Shown: positions 53,548 to 61,703 of the stretch, piece after piece
Layout: each line of letters starts with the position of its first letter
Numbering within the stretch: position 1 is the stretch's first letter
NCBI GenBank assembly: GCA_964484195.1
Contig: CAZAER010000001.1
Span: 1,178,001 to 1,242,000, forward strand
DNA: 64,000 nt
Direction of reading: 5' to 3'
DNA from: JALHOP01 sp964484195
GTDB taxonomy: Bacteria; Myxococcota; XYA12-FULL-58-9; JALHOP01
The notes under the pieces: model-generated
The model's database searches: none
Told to the model about the DNA's origin: nothing
What the model saw: only the letters and a program-made list of their open reading frames with translations
Made by a program: the position numbers and the translations under genes

Positions 53548-54820
53548 GGCGGAGCAACTCCCACAGCATTGCCTGCAAAGCGACACGATCCAGGGCTTCG
53601 TCGAGGGCTGGATCCGCGATGCCTCTTACGACCGGGCCCGCGAGCACATCGAGCGTTGCAGCGAGTGCCGCGCCTTGGTGGTGGCGGCGGCGCGCACCTA
53701 CACGACGTCCGGTACCGGCACCCCACCGGGCGTGAGCGCGTCCGCGCCAGCGATCACGTCGGCGCGCTACGAGATCAGCGCTCTCATCGGCGCGGGTGGC
53801 ATGGGCGTCGTCTACCAGGCCTATGACGTGCAGCTGCAGCGGAAAGTGGCGCTCAAGGTCCTCCATTCGAGCCCCAGCGGCGACGCGTCGTCTGCCCAAG
53901 CGCGCCTGCTGCGGGAAGCGCGCGCCATGGCTCAGCTATCGAATCCCAACGTCGTTCACGTGTACGACGTCGGCGCATTCGACGATCAAGTGTTCATCGC
54001 CATGGAGCTCGTCGAGGGCGAGACCTTGCGGCAATGGCTGCGTCGTACACCACGCGCTGCACCTCACGTCGCTGCCGTGCTCATCGACGCTGGGCGCGGC
54101 TTGGCGGCGGCGCACGGCGCGGGCCTCGTGCATCGTGACTTCAAGCCGGACAACGTGCTCATCGGCCGCGATGGCAGAGCGCGCGTGACCGACTTCGGCG
54201 TAGCGCGTGAGCTCTCACTCACCGAGACCGAAGCCGGCGGGGTCGTCGGCACACCGGCGTACATGTCGCCCGAGCAGTTTCTCGGCAAAGCGGTGGACGC
54301 GCGTGCCGATCAGTTCAGCTTCTGCGTCGCCTTCTACGAGTCGATCTACGGCGCCCGGCCGTTTGCCGGTGTGACACCGGCGGAGATCAAACGCGCGGTG
54401 CTAGCGCGCGAGCTTCAGCTACCCGACGGCGGCGATCCACGTTTGCTCGCGATCCTGCGGCGCGGGCTCAGCGGCGAGCCTTCCGACCGCTATAGCGGCA
54501 TGGACACATTACTCGCCGACCTCGCGGCAATCCGTTACGAGCCGCGCAGCAAACAGCGGCGGCGTCTCGTGGTCGGCGCCATCGTGCTGGCGTTGATGAC
54601 CGCGCTCGGCGTCGGGGCTTGGCTCGCGCACGCACCGTCCGCTATCGAGACGTCGATTGCCCCACTCCCCGTCGAGCCGACAGCCGAGATCGCACCAGTG
54701 GTTACGCCCATCAATAAGGCGTCACCGCCACCACGCCGGAAGGTGAAAGACGTTCACCCGGCCAAACCAACGGCCAAGCCGCTCCATGAGGACGACTTGC
54801 TCCCATTCGAGAAGAAATGA
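53546..54820 (+). CDS. Ser/Thr protein kinase with N-terminal zinc-finger-like anti-sigma motif
   Basis: 424 residues. The N-terminus has REHIERCSECRALV, the H-x3-C-x2-C motif of zinc-binding anti-sigma factors. The kinase is active-looking: GAGGMGVVYQA, VALKVLH, VHRDFKPDN, VTDFGVAR and YMSPEQ. A TM helix (VVGAIVLALMTALGVGAWLA, ~residue 350) and a Pro-rich periplasmic tail follow. AGGAGG is very close (3 nt) to the ATG. Divergent from an ECF sigma gene; it probably phosphorylates or binds that sigma factor. First gene of a three-gene coupled operon. Confidence 0.92.
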   Translation: MAEQLPQHCLQSDTIQGFVEGWIRDASYDRAREHIERCSECRALVVAAARTYTTSGTGTPPGVSASAPAITSARYEISALIGAGGMGVVYQAYDVQLQRKVALKVLHSSPSGDASSAQARLLREARAMAQLSNPNVVHVYDVGAFDDQVFIAMELVEGETLRQWLRRTPRAAPHVAAVLIDAGRGLAAAHGAGLVHRDFKPDNVLIGRDGRARVTDFGVARELSLTETEAGGVVGTPAYMSPEQFLGKAVDARADQFSFCVAFYESIYGARPFAGVTPAEIKRAVLARELQLPDGGDPRLLAILRRGLSGEPSDRYSGMDTLLADLAAIRYEPRSKQRRRLVVGAIVLALMTALGVGAWLAHAPSAIETSIAPLPVEPTAEIAPVVTPINKASPPPRRKVKDVHPAKPTAKPLHEDDLLPFEKK

Positions 54821-55536
54821 AAGCCGTATGGTTGGCGTGCGTGCTGCTCTTGCAGGTCGCTGCGACTGCGATGGCGGACACCAAGGCACGACGCGCCGAG
54901 CAGCTCTACGACGAAGGAGCGCGCTTCTATAACCTCGCGCAGTACGACCAAGCGATCGACGCCTTCCAACAAGCCTATCTGCTTTCGGGGCAGACGAGCC
55001 TCCTGTTCAACATCGCGCAGGCCGCACGGCAGGCGAATCGCTGCGCTGAGGCCACCACCGCGTATCGCAACTACTTGCGCGCCGAGCCCGACGCTGCCAA
55101 TCGCGACACCGTCGAGCGTCACATCGCCGAGATGGAAGCGTGCACGGAGGCCGCGGCGCGCCTCACGACGCCGCCGCCAGCACCACCGCCCACCGTCGCC
55201 GCAACGCCGCGACCCGCCGTCGAGCCTCCGCCCGCGAGCGTCTCTCCCTGGGTGTGGGGTCTTGGCGCCGGCGGCATCGCTCTGGCAGCAGGCGGCACTG
55301 CTTTGCTCGTGTCGACTTCGTCGAGCCTCGACGCCTGCAGTCCCCGCTGCTCTCCCGACCGCGTCGACGACCTGCGTGTGCGTGCTGGCGTCGGCTACGG
55401 ACTGCTGGGCGGCGCTGGCCTGTCGCTCGCGGCCGCGGCTTGGCTATGGCTGCGGCCACCTGGACGCGATAACGAACAGCCGCCGGTCACGGTCTCGCTA
55501 CACCCACGCGGTATCGCGGTTTGGAGCAGCTTTTGA
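54817..55536 (+). CDS. Exported TPR protein with C-terminal TM pair
   Basis: 239 residues. Signal peptide (WLACVLLLQVAATAMA), then two TPR units (AEQLYDEGARFYNLAQYDQAIDAFQ...; LLFNIAQAARQANRCAEATT), a Pro-rich linker and two TM helices (~160-178, ~202-222). The ATG overlaps the kinase stop (ATGA), so it is translationally coupled. Such TPR proteins commonly accompany kinase/ECF modules in myxobacteria, presumably as periplasmic adaptors. Confidence 0.85.
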   Translation: MKAVWLACVLLLQVAATAMADTKARRAEQLYDEGARFYNLAQYDQAIDAFQQAYLLSGQTSLLFNIAQAARQANRCAEATTAYRNYLRAEPDAANRDTVERHIAEMEACTEAAARLTTPPPAPPPTVAATPRPAVEPPPASVSPWVWGLGAGGIALAAGGTALLVSTSSSLDACSPRCSPDRVDDLRVRAGVGYGLLGGAGLSLAAAAWLWLRPPGRDNEQPPVTVSLHPRGIAVWSSF

Positions 55537-56321
55537 GAGCGCTGCTCCTCATAACGCTTGCGTTGTGCGGGTGCTTCGACTTCGCGGGCGCGGGACGATG
55601 CTTTGGACCCGATGCTGCATGTGCGAGCGACGGCATACTCCTGTGCGACGGCCAGCCGTCACGCTGCAGCGGATCGAGCGCCGCCTTCTGTGACGGTTTC
55701 GACGACACGGTATTGAGCCCAGCTTGGTACGCTTATCCATCGCCGGCGGGGGCGAGCGTGACCCCCGATGCCGACCGCGCCTGTCGTGGCGACGCGTCTC
55801 TGCACGTGCACCTCGAAGCGGCGGCCGCGGGCGAGTCACCGCGCATGATCATCGAAGAAACTCAGAGCGACCAGCCCGTGCCGCTTGCGAACCGATGGGT
55901 CCGCGCCTTCGTCTTCTTGCCGTCGAGCTCGGTGACCCCTGCGCTGAATCGCTTGCTCATCGTCGGTCAGGTGGCAGCGCCGTACCGCCAAGTGGAGCTC
56001 GGCGTCACCGCGGGGAAGCTCGCGATCACCTCGGAGCTGGGCGGGCTACCGGTGACGGTCTCGACTACCGCGCTGCCGACCGATCGGTGGACGTGTGTCG
56101 TCTTCGCGCTCGAGCAAGGGTCACCCGGCGCACTACGCGCCACGCTCGACGACGACGCGGTCGAGGATCTCCAAGTCACCGGCGAGACCAACCCAGCACC
56201 GGCGCTCGCAAGCGTTCGCATCGGCGTGGCCTTCGATCAATTGGCCGCCGACCAAGGAGCGATCGATCTCTGGATCGACGAGATCGTCATCGACGACGCG
56301 CCCCTCGACTGCTTGGACTGA
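55533..56321 (+). CDS. Lipoprotein with lectin/glucanase-like jelly-roll domain
   Basis: 262 residues from the TTG at 55533 (GGAG 7 nt upstream), overlapping the previous stop as TTGA. Lipoprotein signal ALLLITLALCGC. The mature region starts with a Cys-rich knot (CFGPDAACASDGILLCDGQPSRC, split by the lipobox spacing) then a ConA-like jelly roll (VRAFVFLPSSS, RWTCVVFALEQG, IDLWIDEIVID). Last gene of the kinase operon, so likely its extracytoplasmic sensor or target. Confidence 0.75.
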   Translation: MRALLLITLALCGCFDFAGAGRCFGPDAACASDGILLCDGQPSRCSGSSAAFCDGFDDTVLSPAWYAYPSPAGASVTPDADRACRGDASLHVHLEAAAAGESPRMIIEETQSDQPVPLANRWVRAFVFLPSSSVTPALNRLLIVGQVAAPYRQVELGVTAGKLAITSELGGLPVTVSTTALPTDRWTCVVFALEQGSPGALRATLDDDAVEDLQVTGETNPAPALASVRIGVAFDQLAADQGAIDLWIDEIVIDDAPLDCLD

Positions 56322-56323
56322 AG

Positions 56324-57070
56324 CTAGTCCGGCGTGCCAGGCGATTCGAGATAGGCCGCCTCGAAAAAAGGCTCGAGCTCACCCAGCGCGTCGGTGATGG
56401 AGAACGCGCCACCCTCGGTGAATAGGTCGAGGCGCACGAGTGCGTTGGCGTTCGCGTCTTGGGTCGCCGCGGATCGGATGGCGCGTGCGATGTGCACGTT
56501 CACCTGATGCACCGAGCGATAGATGTCTTTGAGCCCTGCGAGCGAAAAGTCGGCGTCGAGGCCGCGGCGCCCGCGCATGAGCTGCGCCAAGAGATACATC
56601 GATGCCGCGCGATAGATGGTCTCCTGGCGGTCGGCGAGCGGTAGGTGAAAACGCACCATCGGCCGCAGCTTGTCCATCGTCGGACAACCCGACGATACCA
56701 TGTAGATGCCGGTCAAGGAGCTCAACGCGCCCTGCAATGCAGCTTCGGATTGATAGGTTCGCTGCGCCGTCGTCACGGTCAACGCCACCCTCTCGTACGA
56801 CACGCGGTGACCGAGCTTTTCGATGAGCTCCACCAAGCTCACGGCGACGGGACAATGCGTATCGCCGCGCTGCTTTAGCGGACAACCAGGGCAGCCGATG
56901 GCCTCGAGTCGGGTCCACTCGGGGAGCGTGGGCTCACTCGTGCGCAGCAATGCGAGCGTTCGCGGATGCAGGCGTGGGTTGACGCGAACCACGGTGCCGT
57001 CGCCGAAGGTGAAGGTGTATGCGATCGAGATAGGCTGCTCGTTCTGCATGAGGCTTCGAGCATAGCTCAC
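56324..57070 (-). CDS. Conserved Cys-containing protein coupled to the HerA-like ATPase
   Basis: 248 residues. The GTG at 57070 overlaps the stop of the ATPase gene (GTGA), indicating coupled translation; the ATG at 57049 is an alternative. Cys pattern GCPGCPLKQRGDTHCP plus VSSGCP gives four Cys that could hold zinc or an Fe-S cluster. The remaining part is helical (LADRQETIYRAASMYLLAQL). I think it belongs to an uncharacterised proteobacterial family with this Cys motif. Function unknown. Confidence 0.7.
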   Translation of the reverse strand: MSYARSLMQNEQPISIAYTFTFGDGTVVRVNPRLHPRTLALLRTSEPTLPEWTRLEAIGCPGCPLKQRGDTHCPVAVSLVELIEKLGHRVSYERVALTVTTAQRTYQSEAALQGALSSLTGIYMVSSGCPTMDKLRPMVRFHLPLADRQETIYRAASMYLLAQLMRGRRGLDADFSLAGLKDIYRSVHQVNVHIARAIRSAATQDANANALVRLDLFTEGGAFSITDALGELEPFFEAAYLESPGTPD

Positions 57071-58548
57071 CTGCGACGTTTCCCCCCCAATAACGAGCCC
57101 AAAAGGCCTCGCGTCAGCTCCCGCGCCAGGGAGCTACCGACGGAGCGGGCGGCGCTCTTGGCGACGACGTCGATGAGACCGTCGCGCTTTCCGCCCCGAG
57201 GTCCCGTGCTCCCGAAGATCAAGTCGTTCAGCGCACCGCCACCCGTTGGGGGGGCCTGGCGCTCGACGACCGCAGCCTGCGCCCGGGCGCTGAGCTGCTC
57301 GTAAGCGCTCTCGCGGTCGACGGCCTGGTCGTAGACGCCCTTCAGGTCGGAGCTCGCCATCACGGCGGCGCGGCGATCGGCGGCGATGGGTCCAATCTTC
57401 GATGACGGCGGGACGACCAACGCACGCTGGGTGACGCCGGGAACGCCATCGGCGTCGAGCAGGGAGATCAGCGCTTCACCTACGGCAAGCTCGCCGACGG
57501 CGCGTTCGATAGCGATGGCGGGATTGGGACGCATGCTATCGGCGACCGCCTTGACCGCGCGCTGGTCACGCGGCGTGAACGCCCGCAGCGCATGCTGCAC
57601 GCGGTTACCCAGCTGTCCGAGCACCTTGTCGGGAATGTCGCTCGGGTTCTGGCTCACGAGATACACGCCCACGCCCTTCGAGCGAATGAGCCGCACCACG
57701 CGCTCGATGGTCTCGAGCAACGCGGGCGGCGCGTCGTCGAACAACAGGTGCGCTTCGTCGAAAAAGAAGGCGAGCTTGGGCTTCGCGAGGTCACCGACCT
57801 CGGGAAGACGCTCGAAGAGCTCGGCGAGCAGCCACAGCAACAAGCTCGCGTAGAGCTTGGGCGCATGAATGAGCCGATCGGCCGCGAGGATGTTCACAAC
57901 GCCGAGCCCGTCGCGGGTCTGCATGAGGTCATCGATGTCGAGCATCGGCTCCCCGAAGAAGACATCGCCGCCCTGTTCTTCGAGGCCGATCAAACCGCGC
58001 TGAATCGCCCCGACCGAGGCAGCGGACACGTTGCCGTATTTGGTCTTCAGCTCGCCGGCGTGCTCGCCGCACCATTGCAGCATCGAGCGCAGGTCCTTCA
58101 AGTCGAGTAGCAACAGGCCGTGGTCGTCGGCGACCTTGAAGACCAGCGTGAGCACGCCCGCTTGCGTCTCGTTGAGGCCGAGCAAGCGCGCCAAGAGCTG
58201 CGGCCCCATGTCGGACACCGTCGCCCGCACTGGATGACCGGACGCTCCGAAGACGTCCCAAAAGGTGACCGGGTAAGAGCGCCACTGCGGCGTCAGGCCC
58301 AGCTGTCCAAGGCGCGCGGAGACACGCTCGCCCGGGCTGCCCACGTCCGCTATACCGGACAAGTCGCCTTTGATGTCCGCCAGGAAGACCGGCACCCCCA
58401 TCTCGGAGAAGCACTCGGCGAGACGCTGCAGAGTCACCGTCTTCCCGGTGCCCGTGGCGCCGAAGATGCATCCGTGGCGATTGGCGACGCTCGGCACGAT
58501 GCCGAGATCGGTTGCGCCCGAGCGAGCGAAGAAAGGCGTGGTTTGCAT
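57067..58548 (-). CDS. HerA-like (DUF853) ATPase
   Basis: 493 residues, RecA-fold ATPase. Walker A GATGTGKT (~31), FLADIKGDLSG just after, Walker B LAFFFDEAHLLFDD (~247) and the arginine-rich segment KGVGVYLVSQNPSDIPD are all present. It belongs to the DUF853 group of HerA/FtsK-like proteins, whose role is not well defined; DNA or protein translocation is inferred. The C-terminus is basic (GGKRRR). Forms an operon with the Cys-rich gene downstream. Confidence 0.9.
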   Translation of the reverse strand: MQTTPFFARSGATDLGIVPSVANRHGCIFGATGTGKTVTLQRLAECFSEMGVPVFLADIKGDLSGIADVGSPGERVSARLGQLGLTPQWRSYPVTFWDVFGASGHPVRATVSDMGPQLLARLLGLNETQAGVLTLVFKVADDHGLLLLDLKDLRSMLQWCGEHAGELKTKYGNVSAASVGAIQRGLIGLEEQGGDVFFGEPMLDIDDLMQTRDGLGVVNILAADRLIHAPKLYASLLLWLLAELFERLPEVGDLAKPKLAFFFDEAHLLFDDAPPALLETIERVVRLIRSKGVGVYLVSQNPSDIPDKVLGQLGNRVQHALRAFTPRDQRAVKAVADSMRPNPAIAIERAVGELAVGEALISLLDADGVPGVTQRALVVPPSSKIGPIAADRRAAVMASSDLKGVYDQAVDRESAYEQLSARAQAAVVERQAPPTGGGALNDLIFGSTGPRGGKRDGLIDVVAKSAARSVGSSLARELTRGLLGSLLGGKRRR

Positions 58549-58568
58549 GCCGCCTCTCTAGCAGGGTG

Positions 58569-60167
58569 TCAGTTGAACAAGAATGCCCCGGGCACGCCGT
58601 CGATGACTGCCTTGCGATACCGTGCCTGCCCTTTCGCCATGTCGAGCGACACGGGATTCGATGCATCCGTGATCACCTGGCTGTTCTCGACGACGCGACT
58701 GTCCGGGGGCCGAGGATTGGCCATCATGTCCGTCAGCGCTTGGGAGATGCCCTCGGGTGCCCCCTGCACCGACACCGCGACCGGCTGCGGCAACTGCCGC
58801 GCGGCAGCGACCACGAAGCTGTTCACGTGCACGACGCCGGCGTAGGTCGTTCGATAGAGCATGATCGCAGGCATTGCGGCGCTGAGGGTCGCAAGGAAAT
58901 GTGCATACGGCCGGCGAAACTGCCGGTCCGCGAAAGTGTTCAAGATGGCGACGCCATCGTCACCACTGCAGTGGCGCAGCGCTTCGAAGAAGTCGCGGGT
59001 CACCAGGTATTCGGGCACACCGTCGCCCGCAAAGAGATCGACGACGACTGCGTCGTAAGGTTCGGTGCAGCTCTGCAAGAACGTGCGCGCATCCTGCTGC
59101 ACGACCTTCACCGCGTCTGGCAGCGCGAAGATCTCCTTGGCCGCTCGAACGGACGCGGGATCGATCTCGACCGTGGTCACGTCGACCCCACGCGCCGCGA
59201 GCATGCGCGGGACGATGCCGGCACCCAAGCCCAACACCAGCACGCGCTTGGCCTCGGGCTTGTAGCTTCGAATCAGCGCGTCGAGCATGTGCGTGTACAT
59301 CGACAGGGATTGGCCGTCACTTGCGACCGTGTTCTGGGTGATACCGTCTTGGAAATACATACGGCGGAAGCTGCCGTCGGCCGCGGTCGGGCTCCTCAAG
59401 ATTTGTACGGTGCCGAACATCGAGTGGAACGTCGCTTCGCGCTGCCAGTCGCGGTCGCCGTAACGCGCCGGCCACTGCAGGCCCGTGAACATGCTGCCGA
59501 AGGCCAAAAGCCCGACCGACATCGCGAGCGCGGCGCCGCCGAGCACACCCACGAGCCTGCGCGAAGGCAGCGGGTGCGGCGATTTCACCGCGATGAGCAA
59601 CGTCAGCAGCGCGAGCGCCACTGCAATCGTCAGGGTGGCGGTGAAGTTGCTGAAGTGCGGGATGAGACCAAACGCTGTAACGGACACGCCGACGACCGAG
59701 CCCAACGTGCTCACGAAAAACACGCGACCAGCGCCAGCATCTCCCGCCGCCGCGGCCCCGTGAGCGACGCGAATCGCGACCAGCAACGGATTCATCGCCG
59801 AGGTCGTCGCCAGCGGCACGAAGAGCAAGATGATGCAGGCAGCAAAGGCGCCGGCGACGAGGTCCAAACGTGCGAGCGGAAGAAAGGTGAATGGATAGAG
59901 CAAGCAGGCGATGACGATGGCGAGCGCCGCGACCGCGGGCATGATGGCGTAGAGCAGCGTGAGCTGCCCCAACGAGCGCGTCTCCCCTCCACGCGCGGCG
60001 AGGCGCCCACCCCACCAATAGCCCGCAGCCAGCGCCACCAGCGTGATCGAGAGGATGCCCGTCCAGATGAACAGACTGACCCCGAAGTACGGCGTCATGA
60101 TGCGGGACGCGAGTAGCTCGAGCGCCAGAATCGCACCGCCGGTGATGAAGACGATGGCGTGCAGCAT
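58569..60167 (-). CDS. Fused multi-pass membrane / spermidine-synthase-like protein
   Basis: 532 residues. The N-terminal ~220 residues hold about six to seven TM segments, starting AIVFITGGAILALELLASRI. The C-terminal ~300 residues form a polyamine-synthase-type methyltransferase fold: RVLVLGLGAGIVPRML (~309), TTVEIDP, QQDARTFLQ and YDAVVVDLFAGDG. The ATG at 60167 has GAGG 7 nt upstream. Fused proteins of this type are common in Gram-negatives; real substrate often unknown. Confidence 0.88.
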   Translation of the reverse strand: MLHAIVFITGGAILALELLASRIMTPYFGVSLFIWTGILSITLVALAAGYWWGGRLAARGGETRSLGQLTLLYAIMPAVAALAIVIACLLYPFTFLPLARLDLVAGAFAACIILLFVPLATTSAMNPLLVAIRVAHGAAAAGDAGAGRVFFVSTLGSVVGVSVTAFGLIPHFSNFTATLTIAVALALLTLLIAVKSPHPLPSRRLVGVLGGAALAMSVGLLAFGSMFTGLQWPARYGDRDWQREATFHSMFGTVQILRSPTAADGSFRRMYFQDGITQNTVASDGQSLSMYTHMLDALIRSYKPEAKRVLVLGLGAGIVPRMLAARGVDVTTVEIDPASVRAAKEIFALPDAVKVVQQDARTFLQSCTEPYDAVVVDLFAGDGVPEYLVTRDFFEALRHCSGDDGVAILNTFADRQFRRPYAHFLATLSAAMPAIMLYRTTYAGVVHVNSFVVAAARQLPQPVAVSVQGAPEGISQALTDMMANPRPPDSRVVENSQVITDASNPVSLDMAKGQARYRKAVIDGVPGAFLFN

Positions 60168-60180
60168 GCGGGGGCCTCGC

Positions 60181-60218
60181 AAAAAAGCCCGAGCTTCGCT
60201 CTCACGAAACCCGGGCTT
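60181..60218 (-). terminator. Intrinsic terminator of the RRM gene
   Basis: Minus-strand stem of 14 bp (arms 60185-60198 and 60205-60218, two G-U wobbles) with loop TGAGAG, followed by TTTTTT. It starts 44 nt after the RRM gene stop and ends 13 nt before the next gene's ATG. A classic Rho-independent terminator. Confidence 0.85.
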
Positions 60219-60262
60219 CGATTGCTAAAACGGACAAGCTGCCGAAGCAGCTCGTGGTGCGA

Positions 60263-60625
60263 CTACCAGCGACCGCCGCCGCCACCACCACCGCCGCCTC
60301 GGCCACCACGACCGCCGCCTCCGCCGCCGCCACCACCGTAGCCGCCGCGTCCACCGCCGCCGCCGCCACCGCCGCGCGGCTTGTCTTCCGCCTCGTTGAC
60401 TTTGATCGAGCGGCCGTCGAGCTCGACGCCGTTCATTTCTGACATCGCCTTGCGGGCTTCATCGGCGCTACCGAAGCTGACGAAACCGAAACCACGCGAA
60501 CGGCCAGTGTCTCGGTCCATGATCACCTTGGCTTCGGTAACGTTACCGAAACGCTCGAACGCCCCGCGAAGGGTGTCATCGGTGGTGTCCCAGCTCAGGC
60601 CGCCAACAAACAACTTTTGACTCAC
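60263..60625 (-). CDS. RRM RNA-binding protein with Gly-rich tail
   Basis: 120 residues. RRM with RNP2 KLFVGGLSW and RNP1 RSRGFGFVSF, followed by an Arg/Gly repeat tail (residues ~85-120) of GGGG and RGG units. Such short RRM proteins are cold- or stress-inducible in bacteria and bind single-stranded RNA; the RGG-like tail may promote condensation. Own terminator downstream. Ends the reading at GRW. Confidence 0.95.
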   Translation of the reverse strand: MSQKLFVGGLSWDTTDDTLRGAFERFGNVTEAKVIMDRDTGRSRGFGFVSFGSADEARKAMSEMNGVELDGRSIKVNEAEDKPRGGGGGGGGRGGYGGGGGGGGGRGGRGGGGGGGGGRW

Positions 60626-60765
60626 GCTTTTCCATCTCCCACGGTTCCGTCACGAAACGAACGGCCCGAGGCGCGCGTTGTCCCCCAGAAAGCGCCAAAT
60701 GAGGAGACAAATCGAACGGCTCTCGAAGAAAGGTAAGGTCCCCCTGGAATGGGGCTAAAGGGGGC

Positions 60766-61149
60766 CTAGCTGCGGGGCCGCCACCCCTCCACCACGAAGG
60801 GCTCGATCGCGTTCCAGATCTCGGTCGCCCGGACCGGCTTGCTCAGCACCTCGGCAGCCCCGGCGCGCTTCAAAATGCCCACGTTGTCCTGCCCGAGGGT
60901 CGTGATGACGACGACGGGGATGTTCTTGGTCGTCGGCTGGCTCTTGAGCAGTGCCAGGACCTGAACCCCGTCCATGACGGGCATTTGGATGTCGAGCAGA
61001 ATGACGTCGGGCTGCGATTCCAGGGCGATCTTGGCCGCCTGCAAGCCGTCCTCGGCGTAGAGCAACGCCAACCCGCGCTTGGCGAGGTAGTCGCCCTCGA
61101 GCTTGCGGAAGGCGGGGGAGTCGTCGGCGATGAGCACGGTCTTCGGCAC
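60766..61149 (-). CDS. Single-domain response regulator
   Basis: 127 residues, receiver only: Asp9/Asp10, phospho-acceptor Asp53 in VILLDIQMPVMDG, Thr83/Thr84 in VVITTLGQ and Lys104 in LSKPV. GTG start with GAGG 5 nt upstream. No output domain and no kinase nearby. Third response regulator in this window. Confidence 0.93.
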   Translation of the reverse strand: MPKTVLIADDSPAFRKLEGDYLAKRGLALLYAEDGLQAAKIALESQPDVILLDIQMPVMDGVQVLALLKSQPTTKNIPVVVITTLGQDNVGILKRAGAAEVLSKPVRATEIWNAIEPFVVEGWRPRS

Positions 61150-61211
61150 TGGGACCTCGGGTTACGCGACCAGGACAAGCTACCCTAAAACCGGCCGATA
61201 CGGGCGTTCCT

Positions 61212-61703
61212 CTACCTCAGGTAGTCGCCTGCCAGGGCATCGGCATACTCGTTCCAACGCGAGCCGTCGTGCGCGCGGATCCACTGCAGCCGTAGATTTT
61301 TCTTCTCGAGCGACAGCGCATAGAGCTCCTGGACCAGCTCGAGGTTCTTGATCTCGCCATCCTTGCGCCGCCAGCCACGCCGCGCCCAAGACGCCGCCCA
61401 CTCGTTGATGGTTTTGACGCACAGCTGACTGTCCGTGAAAACGTCCAGCGGCATGGTCGCCGAAGCCATGCGATAGGCGGCGATGAGCCCGGTGAGCTCC
61501 ATCCGATTGTTCGTCGTATGGGCCTCGCGCCCGGTGACAGCGTCGATGATCTCGTCGTCGACGACGTACACCGCGCTCCAGCCCCCAGGCCCTGGATTGG
61601 GCGTCGCGCTACCGTCGGTAAACAGACCGGTCGTCGGCCCCTTCCGATAGGTGGCAAGCACTTGGTCGGGCGTCATCGAAGGACGGTTGAAGCGATGCGT
61701 CAT
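61212..61703 (-). CDS. rnhA: Ribonuclease HI
   Basis: 163 residues, RNase H fold with all four acidic catalytic residues: Asp30 (FTDGSATPNPGPGGW), Glu69 (NNRMELTG), Asp91 (VFTDSQLC) and Asp155 (WNEYADALA). It cuts RNA in RNA-DNA hybrids. The ATG at 61703 overlaps the stop of the pseudokinase gene (ATGA), so the two are translationally coupled. An in-frame ATG at 61676 is less likely. Confidence 0.95.
   Translation of the reverse strand: MTHRFNRPSMTPDQVLATYRKGPTTGLFTDGSATPNPGPGGWSAVYVVDDEIIDAVTGREAHTTNNRMELTGLIAAYRMASATMPLDVFTDSQLCVKTINEWAASWARRGWRRKDGEIKNLELVQELYALSLEKKNLRLQWIRAHDGSRWNEYADALAGDYLR

Noticed and set aside
58512..60116. 534-codon plus-strand frame
   Set aside because: Arg/His/Asp-rich shadow of the HerA and spermidine-synthase-like genes.
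60263..60375. Repetitive CCGCC-type DNA
   Set aside because: Codes the Gly-rich tail of the RRM protein; no independent repeat element.
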